Of a DNA stretch of 64,000 nucleotides, positions 15,732 through 24,627 are shown in pieces. Source of the stretch: Bacillus sp. FJAT-29814 (GTDB lineage Bacteria > Bacillota > Bacilli > Bacillales > Cytobacillaceae); NCBI RefSeq assembly GCF_001510715.1, contig NZ_LMTJ01000003.1, forward strand, positions 236,972 to 300,971, written 5' to 3'. Under the pieces are notes generated by a model that did not search any database, had not been told where the DNA came from, and worked only from the letters and a program-made list of their open reading frames with translations. A program made the translations under genes and the position numbers. Numbering within the stretch: position 1 is the stretch's first letter; each line of letters begins with the position of its first letter.

Positions 15732-16955
15732 CTATTGCTTGGCAGTCATTTTAACAGGCTCGCGGTCCACGCCTACGTGCTGCTTAATAATTAATGCTGG
15801 TCCGCCCAAGTTAAATAGGTAGCGGGCTTCAATTACTTGCTTCATAAAGGCGCCGATTAATCCGGAAAGACGGACACTGCCCACCAATCCCACTGCCGCA
15901 AAGTTGCCGATTGAGGCAACAGAACCTTTGTGGTGATATTCAAATACTTTTAGTTCTTCGCCACGAATGGTCGCGACAATATTTTTTGCACAAACAGGTG
16001 CCTGCTGTAACGCCACTTGAGCCGTAGGAGGCAAAGCGTTCTTTTCGTCCTTCATGAACAGTGAACAATCTCCAATACTGAATACGTTGTTCATATTTTT
16101 TACTCTTAGGTAAGGATCAAGTGCAATTTTTCCTCTTTCCATCGGCAGGCCAAATTTTTCAACGATTGAATTGGCTTTTACACCGCAGGACCAAATTAAT
16201 GTCCGGGTAGGTAAATCAAGGCTATTTTCAAGACGAATTTTTTCAGCTGTTACTTCCAGTATCTTTGTTGATGTAATTAATTCGACATTCATTTTCTTTA
16301 AAGTATTGATGGTGTATTCAATCGATTGTTTTGGAAAGAACGGAATAACGGATGCAGCAGCCTCGACAGCAACGATTCTGATTTTTTCAAATGGAATATC
16401 ATGCTCTTTGCAAAGCTTTGGAAGTCCGTCCGCCAATTCGCCAAGGATTTCAACTCCGGTAAAACCTCCACCGGCAACCACAAAGGTAAGGCGGGATGGG
16501 TCCTGATCTTCTTTATAAAGGTTAAATTGTTTAATAATTTGATGATAAATGGCTTTTGAGCTTTTAAAGCTGCGAATTTCAAAGGCATGCTCCTTAACAC
16601 CCGGAATGCCGAATGTTGCTACTTCAAAGCCTAATGCAACCAATAAATAATCGTATTGGATCGCAGCGCCGCCTTCAAGATGAACTTCCTGGTTAGCTGT
16701 ATCGACAGATGTTACTTCTGCTTTGATAAAGCGGGTTTTGTTAGGGTCAATTAATTCCGGAATCGAGATGGCGATTTGCCGGTCCGCAGCAGTTCGTACA
16801 CCGATTTTGTGCAGCTGTGTGGTTAAGTAATGGTAGTTATGTTTATTGATTAACGTAACATCTGCCTCGCCGGATTTTAATAATTTCTCTAACCGTTTAG
16901 AAGTAATAAGTCCTCCGTAACCTCCACCTAAAATAACGATTTTTGGCTTGTTCAT
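15732..16955 (-). CDS. ndh: Type II NADH dehydrogenase
   Basis: Non-proton-pumping NADH:menaquinone oxidoreductase, a single FAD-binding subunit on the inner face of the membrane. FAD site GGGYGG is near residue 11, the second nucleotide site is GGGFTGVEILGEL near 165, and SIGDCSLF near 295 is the third FAD contact. The C-terminal region with GLIGAFMKQVIEARYLF is the amphipathic membrane-binding part. It is 407 residues from ATG at 16955; TTG at 16961 is an alternative two codons earlier with poorer spacing to AGGAG. Two Rex boxes upstream predict repression while NADH is low and release when NADH accumulates. Confidence 0.95.
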   Translation of the reverse strand: MNKPKIVILGGGYGGLITSKRLEKLLKSGEADVTLINKHNYHYLTTQLHKIGVRTAADRQIAISIPELIDPNKTRFIKAEVTSVDTANQEVHLEGGAAIQYDYLLVALGFEVATFGIPGVKEHAFEIRSFKSSKAIYHQIIKQFNLYKEDQDPSRLTFVVAGGGFTGVEILGELADGLPKLCKEHDIPFEKIRIVAVEAAASVIPFFPKQSIEYTINTLKKMNVELITSTKILEVTAEKIRLENSLDLPTRTLIWSCGVKANSIVEKFGLPMERGKIALDPYLRVKNMNNVFSIGDCSLFMKDEKNALPPTAQVALQQAPVCAKNIVATIRGEELKVFEYHHKGSVASIGNFAAVGLVGSVRLSGLIGAFMKQVIEARYLFNLGGPALIIKQHVGVDREPVKMTAKQ

Positions 16956-16996
16956 CTTCAATCAGCTCCTGATTCCCATAATTCTAAAATATCTTT

Positions 16997-17014
16997 TTGT
17001 GAAACATTTCACAT
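16997..17014. promoter_or_regulatory. Rex operator, proximal
   Basis: TTGTGAAACATTTCACAT agrees with the Rex consensus TTGTGAAATATTTCACAA at 16 of 18 positions. It lies about 40 bp upstream of the ndh start. Rex leaves DNA when the NADH/NAD ratio is high. Confidence 0.9.
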
Positions 17015-17055
17015 TAATAATGTTTTAAAATAGAGCAATCGCTCTATATTATTGT

Positions 17056-17073
17056 TTGTGAAATATTTCACAT
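17056..17073. promoter_or_regulatory. Rex operator, distal
   Basis: TTGTGAAATATTTCACAT agrees with the Rex consensus at 17 of 18 positions. It is 59 bp from the proximal box, and a small TAGAGC / GCTCTA palindrome (17031-17046) lies between the two. Paired boxes suggest cooperative binding or looping across the ndh promoter. Confidence 0.92.
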
Positions 17074-17240
17074 TTATTTTCTAATAATAGAATACGACAA
17101 TTTTAAAGGTAACGCAAGAATTTTTTAACAAAATTTATGACAAACTGGTAAATTTTTTTTCATAATTTGGGCATGATAACGAAGGGCAAATTTACCAATA
17201 CTGCAGAGTTCATTACCGAAATACGAAAGGAGCTTGACCA

Positions 17241-17846
17241 ATGAAAGCAAAAATAATACTTTTTATGATTGGAATGTTAGTTTCGGTTCCATTTGCCGCT
17301 GGAGCAAAGGAAGTGGTGCCTGACACCAATGTGGATAACCAAGAACAAGTTAATAATGTGGATAACTCCGAGGAATGTGATTGCGAAGCGGAGGAGAGCA
17401 CGGATCAGCATGGCACGCACGGGCATGGGCATAAGAATGGGGATTGGCAGGCCAAGATGGCAGACCGGGAAAAGCAGCTGCTTGGCTGGGTTGACCAGTA
17501 TACACCAGATAAAAAGGATGAATGGACTCAGGTTTTGGAGGAAAAGAAGCAGCTGCGCAATGAGTGGATGAGCCCAAATAATGCTGAAAAACGGGAAAAA
17601 TGGAGAAGCGAAAAACTTAAAAAGATGAAAGAGCTCCATAAGCAGTTGGAGGAAGGCAAAATCACCAAAGAAGAATTCATCAAGGAAGCCCATGGTGGAA
17701 AAGATATGGCACTTTGGAAAACGTACCACGACGTTAAGCTTGCTGTCGAGAAAGAAGATGATAAGCTGGCTGCTGAGGGGTTGAACCAGCTTTTGGAACA
17801 GTATAAACAGCATAACCAAAGGCTAAAAGAAAAGCTTGACGATTAG
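17241..17846 (+). CDS. Secreted helical protein with acidic/His-rich N-terminus
   Basis: A 201-residue protein with a Sec signal peptide (cleavage near AAGA-KE, about residue 22). After it comes an acidic, asparagine-rich stretch containing CDCEAEE and HGTHGHGHK, which could bind metal, then a long charged helical region (about residues 65-200) likely to form coiled coil. The start at 17241 follows AAAGGAG. I do not recognise a named family. A 180-residue frame on the opposite strand over the same DNA is a shadow without a ribosome binding site. It diverges from ndh across the Rex region, so it could share that regulation. Confidence 0.8.
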   Translation: MKAKIILFMIGMLVSVPFAAGAKEVVPDTNVDNQEQVNNVDNSEECDCEAEESTDQHGTHGHGHKNGDWQAKMADREKQLLGWVDQYTPDKKDEWTQVLEEKKQLRNEWMSPNNAEKREKWRSEKLKKMKELHKQLEEGKITKEEFIKEAHGGKDMALWKTYHDVKLAVEKEDDKLAAEGLNQLLEQYKQHNQRLKEKLDD

Positions 17847-17852
17847 TGTGTA

Positions 17853-17881
17853 AACCAATCCTTATGGGGTTGGTTTTTTTA
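17853..17881 (+). terminator. Terminator of the secreted helical protein gene
   Basis: AACCAATCC / GGGGTTGGTT stem followed by seven T. Confidence 0.85.
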
Positions 17882-17973
17882 TTTAAGCCAGTGCTTGTTA
17901 ATAATTATCATGGTTAAAAGAATATCGAAACGGGTAATTTAACTAAGGACGAAAAGGTGAGGAGGGGTTAAAA

Positions 17974-18099
17974 ATGAATCGAAAAAAATTAATGATGACA
18001 ACTGTTGCTTTGGGGGCCGCCTATTTACTCCGAAACGATAAGTCCCGCAAAAAAATAATGAATCAATTTCAGTCCCTGGCCGAGAAATCAAGACGATAA
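17974..18099 (+). CDS. Small basic membrane-associated peptide (41 aa, DUF3918-like?)
   Basis: A 41-residue protein starting at ATG 17974, with GAGGAGGGG upstream, and ending in TAA. A short hydrophobic stretch (MMTTVALGAAYLL) is followed by a basic tail (RNDKSRKKIMNQ...KSRR). The composition resembles the small Bacillus DUF3918 proteins; that link is a guess. The function is unknown. Confidence 0.65.
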   Translation: MNRKKLMMTTVALGAAYLLRNDKSRKKIMNQFQSLAEKSRR

Positions 18100-18143
18100 C
18101 CTTCCCAAATGGTACAACGGCCAACAGTTCATGCCTGAGTCTA

Positions 18144-18181
18144 AAAAAGCATCCCCCATGAATACCAGGGGATGCTTTTAA
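18144..18181. terminator. Bidirectional terminator at the tatA 3' end
   Basis: AAAAGCATCCCC / GGGGATGCTTTT stem with A/T runs on both sides, between the small plus-strand gene and tatA. Confidence 0.9.
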
Positions 18182-18185
18182 AACT

Positions 18186-18395
18186 TTATTTTTTCAAATC
18201 AACTTGTTTAATTTCCTTTATGTCTTCCGTAATATCTTTCCGAATGTCATCAGCAATGCCGCTGGTGGCATTTTTAAACTCACGGATTGACTTTCCAAAG
18301 GCACGGCCGATTTCAGGTAGTTTATTTGGTCCAAACACAATTAATGCTAACGTTAGAATTAGAATTAACCCTGGTACACCGATGTTAGAAAACAT
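18186..18395 (-). CDS. tatA: Sec-independent translocase subunit TatA
   Basis: A 69-residue pore-forming subunit of the twin-arginine export system. A single N-terminal membrane helix ([29 protein letters not shown]) carries the conserved FGPNKLPE hinge. An amphipathic helix with SIREFKNA and a charged tail follow. The ATG at 18395 has GGAGATGGA upstream. No tatC is adjacent, so it is likely an additional tatA copy or tatA is unlinked here. Confidence 0.95.
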   Translation of the reverse strand: MFSNIGVPGLILILTLALIVFGPNKLPEIGRAFGKSIREFKNATSGIADDIRKDITEDIKEIKQVDLKK

Positions 18396-18467
18396 GATTC
18401 CATCTCCATCTCATTAATGAACTGACATTTTTATTATAGCTGTTTACCGCCATTTGTAAATGTAAAA

Positions 18468-19517
18468 TTAAATGACCATCTCAGATTGAACATAGTGATA
18501 TAAAAGCTTTGCTGTGTTCTCAAGTGACGATTGATGGGTCCTTTCAAATGCATGGGACGAATCGATTCCCGGTCCGATTAATCCATGAACAAGATCATGT
18601 CCGGAGCGAATGGCTGCCGATGCATCGGAACCATAGTGTGGATAAATATCAAGTTTGAAACCGATATTGTTGGCTTCCGCTAACCTTACCAATGCTTTGC
18701 GCAAACCGTAATGATACGGGCCGCTGGAGTCCTTCACGCAAATCGAAACCGTGTATTCATCAGTGGACTGGCCATCACCCATCGCACCCATATCGACCGC
18801 CAAGTATTCGACTGTTTCCGGAGTAATATTAGAATTTCCGCCATATCCGATTTCCTCATTATTGGAAATCAAAAAGTGGGTTGTGTAGGGCAACGTGATG
18901 TTTTCGGTTTTTATTTGCTTGATCAATTGCAATAGAACTGCAACGCTGGCCTTGTCATCCAAATGGCGGGATTTGATATAACCGCTTGGTGTCACCTCTA
19001 CCCGTGGGTCGAAGGAAACAAAATCCCCGACTTCAATTCCAAGAGCACGGACTTCCTCAGCCGTATGTACTTTTTCATCGATTCTTATTTCCATGTTTTC
19101 CTGATTGCGTTCTGCTTTCCCTGCATCTTTGTATACATGGACGGATGTTTGGTGCATTAGGATGGTCCCGGTGTATTTTTTGCCGCTGCTTGTTTCAATC
19201 TGGCAGTATTCGCCTTCAATGGAGTTGTATTTAAAGCCGCCGATTAAGTCGATGCGCAAACGGCCGTTTGCCTTGATTTCCTTCACCATCGCCCCTAATG
19301 TATCAACATGTGCCGTCAACATCCTGTGCCGGCTGGACTCTTTTCCTTCAATGGTGGCGATTAAGCCGCCCTTACGATTTCTTGTTGTCTCGACTTGCAA
19401 CCCGGCAAGAAAATTTTCAACATATGTAATGACTTCATTTGTGTTTCCCGATGGACTCGGAATCGACACCAGGTTGGTTAACAACTTCATTGTTTCTTCA
19501 GTATTTGGATATGCCAC
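18468..19517 (-). CDS. M42-family metallo-aminopeptidase (YhfE-like)
   Basis: A 349-residue cytoplasmic peptidase related to glutamyl/tetrahedral aminopeptidases, acting on short peptides. The two-metal site is seen in AHVDTLG (His, Asp), the bridging Asp in SRHLDDKAS, the catalytic Glu pair in SNNEEIGYGG, Asp in AVDMGAMGDG, and the last His in DSSHAFERTH. GTG at 19517 follows GAGAGGGG. Older annotations call this family endoglucanase, which is not supported by the catalytic residues. Confidence 0.93.
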   Translation of the reverse strand: MAYPNTEETMKLLTNLVSIPSPSGNTNEVITYVENFLAGLQVETTRNRKGGLIATIEGKESSRHRMLTAHVDTLGAMVKEIKANGRLRIDLIGGFKYNSIEGEYCQIETSSGKKYTGTILMHQTSVHVYKDAGKAERNQENMEIRIDEKVHTAEEVRALGIEVGDFVSFDPRVEVTPSGYIKSRHLDDKASVAVLLQLIKQIKTENITLPYTTHFLISNNEEIGYGGNSNITPETVEYLAVDMGAMGDGQSTDEYTVSICVKDSSGPYHYGLRKALVRLAEANNIGFKLDIYPHYGSDASAAIRSGHDLVHGLIGPGIDSSHAFERTHQSSLENTAKLLYHYVQSEMVI

Positions 19518-19681
19518 AGTCTGGGTCCCCTCTCAATCATATTGTCCTTTTTATTATACAACTTTTTAAAAATCTCATGTCAAATGTCAACATTCTTTGT
19601 CAGCATGCATAGGTTTACTAATGGCGATTTCTAAATTTGAAGGTCAATCATTGGGACTAAGAGTAAGGAGAGAGGGAGAAA

Positions 19682-19993
19682 GTGACAAGACTTGAATTAT
19701 ATCATAATAAGTCCAAGCCATTTCCGTGGAAGGGCCTGTTACTATACCTGTTTTTAGCAGTTGTGTTAGCAATCGGGATCCTTGGTTTCAGTCATTATTA
19801 TCAAAGTACAATAAAAATAGAAGCACCTGAAGTGGACTTGGGGCCAAAGGTAGTGATTCATCTGCCAAATGGCCAAAAGGTTTATACTTATGAAAACCTT
19901 ATTGTTGAAAAGAACGGAAAGACCTATTATAAGGGAGAACAAAACACCATCGATTTGACCGGCGGGGAAGTTGTCTATGAAAATTGGGAATAA
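19682..19993 (+). CDS. Small membrane-anchored hypothetical protein
   Basis: A 103-residue protein starting from GTG at 19682 with GGAGAGAGGGAG upstream. One membrane helix (about residues 18-38) is followed by a roughly 60-residue extracytoplasmic region predicted to be beta-rich (VVIHLPNGQKVYTYENLIVEKNGKTYYKG...). I know no family for it. It lies between convergent and divergent unrelated genes and is probably monocistronic. Confidence 0.72.
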   Translation: MTRLELYHNKSKPFPWKGLLLYLFLAVVLAIGILGFSHYYQSTIKIEAPEVDLGPKVVIHLPNGQKVYTYENLIVEKNGKTYYKGEQNTIDLTGGEVVYENWE

Positions 19994-19994
19994 A

Positions 19995-20030
19995 AAGGCG
20001 GAGACCCAACCGGGCCTTCCGTCTTTCTAT
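19995..20030. terminator. Hairpin between convergent genes
   Basis: AAGGCGGA / TCCGTCTT stem (one G-T pair) followed by TCTATTT. It probably terminates the 19682 gene and may also act on corA from the other side. Confidence 0.6.
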
Positions 20031-20038
20031 TTAATAAA

Positions 20039-20989
20039 CTATTTAAACCAGCCCTTCTTCTTAAACCACCACGACATCCCAAGTCCAACAAGAACCATGA
20101 CGATTAACACTAAGAAATAGCCATACTTCCAGGAAAGCTCCGGCATGTATTGAAAGTTCATTCCATACAGCCCAACAATAAATGTCAGCGGCATGAAGAT
20201 GGTCGTAATAACGGTTAAAACCTTCATGACATGATTGGTCTGATGGGAATTAATCGAAATATAGCTATCGCGAATATCGGTTGTCAGCTCGCGGCTCGCT
20301 TCAATCATTTCCGTCAGTTTAAGCAAATGGTCATGAATATCTGAAAAATAAACCATTTTCCCCTGCATCGCTTCCATCCTCTGCGAATTAAGGATGCGGT
20401 AGATCAGGTCGCGCATTGGGGTAATCGTATGCCGCATTGTCAGGAGTTGATGACGGGTATCAAATAAATCCTCCAGTAAATCTTCCATCAACCGCCCTCT
20501 AGAATTCTCATCTATCTCATTTAACTGATCTTCAATTTTATAAACCAAAGGGAAATAGTTATCCACCATTTTATCAATCACATTATATAACACATGGGAA
20601 GGATCCCATTTTTTTATCTGATTGGATTGACTAAGCCTGTTCCATACCTCGTTAATTTCCAGTGAAGGCTGGTGATGAAATGTCACGATGTAATTTTCGC
20701 TCAGGAAGAAATCCACTTCATCTCTTGTAATGCTCTCCTGATTCAAAGACTGGGTGACAAAGAACGTATAGTTTTCATAATAATCAAGCTTTGGCCGTTG
20801 CAGATGGAGGATACAATCCTCAATCGCCAAGGGATGAAACGATAATGGATCACGGAGAAATTCGACCTCTGGCTCTGACGGTTGATTAAAGTCAATCCAG
20901 TACCAGAGAAACTCTCCGTTAATAAGTCTAGTGATTTCGATGTCCTGAACCAATTCATGTTTTTTATTTACCGCTATCGTTCTGATCAT
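20039..20989 (-). CDS. corA: CorA-type magnesium/divalent cation channel
   Basis: A 316-residue pentameric channel subunit for Mg2+ uptake. A long cytoplasmic domain (about residues 1-250) with helical coiled segments is followed by two C-terminal membrane helices, and the selectivity motif YGMN occurs at the end of the first (FIVGLYGMNFQYMPE). The basic C-terminus SWWFKKKGWFK is typical. The ATG at 20989 has AAGGAG upstream. It resembles B. subtilis YfjQ. It is followed upstream on the same strand by a distantly CorA-like gene. Confidence 0.95.
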   Translation of the reverse strand: MIRTIAVNKKHELVQDIEITRLINGEFLWYWIDFNQPSEPEVEFLRDPLSFHPLAIEDCILHLQRPKLDYYENYTFFVTQSLNQESITRDEVDFFLSENYIVTFHHQPSLEINEVWNRLSQSNQIKKWDPSHVLYNVIDKMVDNYFPLVYKIEDQLNEIDENSRGRLMEDLLEDLFDTRHQLLTMRHTITPMRDLIYRILNSQRMEAMQGKMVYFSDIHDHLLKLTEMIEASRELTTDIRDSYISINSHQTNHVMKVLTVITTIFMPLTFIVGLYGMNFQYMPELSWKYGYFLVLIVMVLVGLGMSWWFKKKGWFK

Positions 20990-21027
20990 TATAGAGACTC
21001 CTTACAAACCGGTCATTCAAGCGGGAG

Positions 21028-22350
21028 TTATTCCTTCTTTGATGATATCACCGCTTTATCTATCCATTTTTTCCGTAACTTTTTATCTTGCCATCCTTGA
21101 ATCAGACTGCTGATGGCAAGGTACATCACTACAATCATACCACTAAATACAATAAAAACAGCTAAATATTCAAATGGATTATAGGAAGCAAGGCGCTCCC
21201 AGTGAATGTTACCTTCCAAGTCATGGGTAAACAAATTCATGCTAAATATCCCGCAAATAACGGTATAGAGAGTTAGAATCAATAGCAAAAAACTGTCCCT
21301 TTTTGTGGCCGTATTTTGCTCGTAATGGAATAGGGCGGAAAGCATTTCTTTAGAGCATTGGTATAAGCTGTCAATCTGAAAAGCCTGTTTCATTCCATTA
21401 AAAATTTCTGTTCCTCCGTTGTCGCGTGGAATCGTGACAAAATAATAATTCGAAGTAAACGAATGCATTGTATAAATCAGTTGTCTAATTGCCTTTTTAT
21501 CACTGTCAATATTAATATCCGCGTAACCCTGCAACAGTTTTAGGAAAAACAACCGATGAAATAAATTTGTCAACAAGGCGTAATAATATCGTCCATAAAA
21601 ATGATTTGTCAGCTTGTCAGTGTCTTGACTAGAAATACAGGCTAAACCGTACTCATCATAATGATATTGAGTTTTTATGTCATTTTTTACGGAAAGCAAT
21701 GATAGAAGATAAATTTTTGAATCAAATTCCGCTGCGTCATTGCCTTTTATAATGTGATCCAACCCTGGCACCATATCACGGAAAAGCTCTTTTACGAAAA
21801 GATCATTTTTCTCTTCATATAAGATAGCTGCTTTTGATTCATTACCAAGGTGAATGCGGGTGGCCTTTCCGCCGGTAAATGTAATGGCATCAGCCAAAGG
21901 GAGGTCATTTAGCTCGATTCGGATGGTAACGATGCCAAGTTCATAGGGACAGAGAATCACGTCAACTGAGTGAATCTGGAACGGAATCATGCCATGGTTA
22001 ATCGTAATGGCGCGTTCGTCAGAAAGTTTCTTTGAGTATCTATGGTATCCTTTATCCTTTCCGGATGTCGGGAACAGGATCTTATTTGTCATCGGGAGGA
22101 AAAATGACTCCAAATTTCGATGGGAAATCGCAAAACCCCCATAATATTTGTCTTCCTGTTCTAAATCATTCAATTGAAAGCTGGTAAATTGATGGTTTTC
22201 TAGACTTTTCCGCAACTGCAGTTCACTGTCGGCCTTGTATGTAAAGGGAAGGTAAAATTGAAATAGAGCTTTCGAAACCTGCATTTCCGTTGCTGTGAAA
22301 TCCGCCATAAAAGATAATTCCCCTTCGCTAAATGTTTCTAAACTAAACAT
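21028..22350 (-). CDS. Divergent CorA-like membrane protein
   Basis: A 440-residue protein with a large soluble N-terminal part and two C-terminal membrane helices (about residues 355-378 and 395-418) ending in a basic tail. The topology is that of CorA, and at the end of the first helix the motif is GIFSMNLF, aligned with GLYGMNFQ of the adjacent corA. Sequence similarity outside this region is weak. It is probably a degenerate or specialised CorA relative, but the pore Gly is replaced by Ser, so magnesium transport cannot be assumed. It is encoded 38 bp from corA on the same strand, so the pair may be cotranscribed. Confidence 0.6.
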   Translation of the reverse strand: MFSLETFSEGELSFMADFTATEMQVSKALFQFYLPFTYKADSELQLRKSLENHQFTSFQLNDLEQEDKYYGGFAISHRNLESFFLPMTNKILFPTSGKDKGYHRYSKKLSDERAITINHGMIPFQIHSVDVILCPYELGIVTIRIELNDLPLADAITFTGGKATRIHLGNESKAAILYEEKNDLFVKELFRDMVPGLDHIIKGNDAAEFDSKIYLLSLLSVKNDIKTQYHYDEYGLACISSQDTDKLTNHFYGRYYYALLTNLFHRLFFLKLLQGYADINIDSDKKAIRQLIYTMHSFTSNYYFVTIPRDNGGTEIFNGMKQAFQIDSLYQCSKEMLSALFHYEQNTATKRDSFLLLILTLYTVICGIFSMNLFTHDLEGNIHWERLASYNPFEYLAVFIVFSGMIVVMYLAISSLIQGWQDKKLRKKWIDKAVISSKKE

Positions 22351-22399
22351 TCCCGAAATATTCCCACCTTAATCAAAAAGAATAACGTTATTAAATAAC

Positions 22400-22425
22400 A
22401 AAAGACAGCCCCAGGGCTGGGGCTG
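22400..22425 (-). terminator. Terminator of the radical SAM gene
   Basis: A perfect 9-bp GC-rich stem (CAGCCCCAG / CTGGGGCTG, 22406-22425) is followed on the minus strand by TCTTTTGTTATTT. Confidence 0.88.
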
Positions 22426-22436
22426 CCTATTGTTTG

Positions 22437-23612
22437 CTAAACGGTTGGTGCTGTCTCTTTTTTACGCATTGCCTGCGGTATATAAACGCAGAATGGTTCG
22501 CTTTCCAAATAATCGCCTGTTACGGCATAAGTTCTGGAGCGGGAACCGCCGCAAATTTTGTTATATTCGCAAACGCCGCATTTTCCTTTATAGTTGTCAG
22601 GCTGACGCAGTTCTTTAAATACTTTTGCCTCACGGTAAATTTCAGCAAGTGGAGTTTCCCTGACATTGCCGCCGACAATCGGCAAGAGGCCGCTTGGCAT
22701 AACATCGCCGATATGGGAAACGAAGGCAAAGCCATTTCCGTCGTTAACGCCTTTTGGTGCCCGCTTTAACCCGTCATGCATGGAAGCGAAGTCGGTAGTA
22801 ATCGTGTCCTCGTAGTGAATATCGCCTCTTTCAATCAAATGATCGCGCATTTTTTCCTGAAGGACAACACGGCGGTAATGCTGGGCTGCAGTTGTCTTAA
22901 TATCATATGGTGCTGTTTTGCTTAATTCATATAGCCAGCGGAATACCTTCTCATGCTCAGCAGGGGAAATACAGGCATCCAATTGGCCTCTTCCGGTCGG
23001 TACCAGCAAGAAGATATACCACATCACAGCGCCAAGTTCTCCGACAAGCTTCGACATTTGTTCAAGTGAATCATAGTTGTACCGGGAAATAACCGTATTG
23101 ATTTGCACCGGCATTTCCAACTCATTCAGGTATTTGATTTTCTCAACCGTAAGATCGAATGACCCAGGAGTACCACGGAAATGGTCATGAATTTCCGGTG
23201 TCGGGCCGTCAAGGCTGAAACCCCAGCGGGATAGTCCAACTTCTTTGGCGCGTTTCATTTTTTCGATTGTAACATTAGCAGTGGCACTTGGTGTCATCGA
23301 AACACGCATACCTTTTTTAACAGCATAATCCGCAAGTTCAAATAAATCCTCACGCATCATGCAATCCCCGCCGGTAAACACCAGCATTGGATTATCCATT
23401 TCATAAATCTGGTCAATCAGATTGATTCCTTCCTCATGAGACAGCTCGCGAGGATCAGGCGTAAGCTGTGCATCAGCACGGCAGTGAACGCACTTTAACT
23501 GACAAGCCCTCGTCACTTCCCAAATTACAATGAACGGGTTTTGGTCATAATCGATTGTCTTACTCATTCCGTGTGGATGTCCTTTACTAATTCCTTGCAT
23601 TTTCATCACCAT
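22437..23612 (-). CDS. Radical SAM/SPASM enzyme (haem-pathway-like, BA_1875-type)
   Basis: A 391-residue enzyme that should cleave S-adenosylmethionine at a 4Fe-4S cluster held by CQLKCVHC (CxxxCxxC, about residue 37). The GGD motif for SAM follows (FTGGDC). A C-terminal SPASM-type cluster region has CGVCEYNKICGGSRSR and a late Cys (SEPFCVY), which binds extra iron-sulphur clusters. The C-terminal pattern resembles AhbC/AhbD and NirJ enzymes of alternative haem synthesis and the BA_1875 family, as far as I recall. No haem genes and no precursor peptide gene are adjacent, and it seems monocistronic. Start codon choice is uncertain: ATG at 23612, 23606 or 23600, or further in. Confidence 0.85.
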   Translation of the reverse strand: MVMKMQGISKGHPHGMSKTIDYDQNPFIVIWEVTRACQLKCVHCRADAQLTPDPRELSHEEGINLIDQIYEMDNPMLVFTGGDCMMREDLFELADYAVKKGMRVSMTPSATANVTIEKMKRAKEVGLSRWGFSLDGPTPEIHDHFRGTPGSFDLTVEKIKYLNELEMPVQINTVISRYNYDSLEQMSKLVGELGAVMWYIFLLVPTGRGQLDACISPAEHEKVFRWLYELSKTAPYDIKTTAAQHYRRVVLQEKMRDHLIERGDIHYEDTITTDFASMHDGLKRAPKGVNDGNGFAFVSHIGDVMPSGLLPIVGGNVRETPLAEIYREAKVFKELRQPDNYKGKCGVCEYNKICGGSRSRTYAVTGDYLESEPFCVYIPQAMRKKETAPTV

Positions 23613-23832
23613 GCTTTATTTGATTTTTTTATAGGAAAATATGTCTATAGGTTTATTATAAATTTGTTATCAAACTGTGCATGGCAGGTTTGTTACAATA
23701 TTTCTACATTATGAAAGCTATTAATCAATTAAATAGTAGGAAATTGTTGGAATGAAAGCCAAATCTTTGGTATACCATTTAGGGGCAACTCTCCTTTATT
23801 ATAAATCTATCAACGACGAAGGAGTGCCAACG

Positions 23833-24615
23833 ATGAAAAAACATCTACTGACATTCGCAGCAACAACCGGGTTCCTGTTTACTTCTTTTGCAGGAGCGGC
23901 AAGTGCCCACGAAAACATCTATACTGTCCAAGCCGGCGACACTTTATGGAAAATCTCGCAAGTAAATAAAATCTCTGTCTCTGACTTGAAGGCATGGAAC
24001 AATCTTACCAGTGATACAATCTATTTAAATCAAAAACTGTCTTTATTGGCGCCTCACAGCCATGAGACCCAGCCTGCGCCATCACCGGCCACGAACAATA
24101 TCACGTATACGGTAAAGGCCGGTGATACTCTTTGGGGAATATCAAAACAGTTCGGGACAGCCGTCACTGAAATTAAGAGTTTGAATCGATTAACCTCGGA
24201 TATTATTTATGTCGGACAAAATTTAATTGTAAAAGGGACACAAACCGCGCCAACCATTTCAAAAGCACAACTGGTAATCGATGAAGCGAAAAAGTATATT
24301 GGAACCCCGTATCTATGGGGCGGCAATACACCAGCAGGATTCGATTGCAGCGGCTATACAAGATATGTATTTGAAAGAGTTGGAATTGCCATTCCGCGTA
24401 CCACTGCAACCCAATGGTCAGGACTGAAATCAGTCGCAAGCCCCAATCCTGGCGATATGGTCTTCTTCGAAACGTATGCTCCTGGCCCATCCCACGTTGG
24501 AATTTACCTAGGAGACAATAAATTTATCCATGCGAGCTCAAGCGGAGTCGTGATTAGTGATATGGCAACAACCTACTGGAAGCCGAGATACTTGGGAGCG
24601 AAAACAGCATTTTAA
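23833..24615 (+). CDS. LysM-NlpC/P60 peptidoglycan endopeptidase
   Basis: A secreted D,L-endopeptidase that cuts stem peptides of peptidoglycan, like B. subtilis LytE/LytF/CwlS. It is 260 residues: signal peptide (cleavage near ASA-HE, about residue 24), LysM 1 (YTVQAGDTLWKISQ), LysM 2 (YTVKAGDTLWGISK), and the NlpC/P60 domain with catalytic Cys in FDCSGYT, His in SHVGIYLG and a third polar residue near FIHASSSG. ATG at 23833 follows AAGGAG; a longer in-frame start at 23752 lacks a ribosome binding site and would bury the signal peptide. It is short for the group, which often has 3-5 LysM repeats. Confidence 0.95.
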   Translation: MKKHLLTFAATTGFLFTSFAGAASAHENIYTVQAGDTLWKISQVNKISVSDLKAWNNLTSDTIYLNQKLSLLAPHSHETQPAPSPATNNITYTVKAGDTLWGISKQFGTAVTEIKSLNRLTSDIIYVGQNLIVKGTQTAPTISKAQLVIDEAKKYIGTPYLWGGNTPAGFDCSGYTRYVFERVGIAIPRTTATQWSGLKSVASPNPGDMVFFETYAPGPSHVGIYLGDNKFIHASSSGVVISDMATTYWKPRYLGAKTAF

Positions 24616-24627
24616 TAGGCGATGAAC

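Noticed and set aside
17277..17819. 180-residue minus-strand frame opposite the secreted helical protein
   Set aside because: No ribosome binding site, and the plus-strand frame has a signal peptide, a strong ribosome binding site and a terminator.
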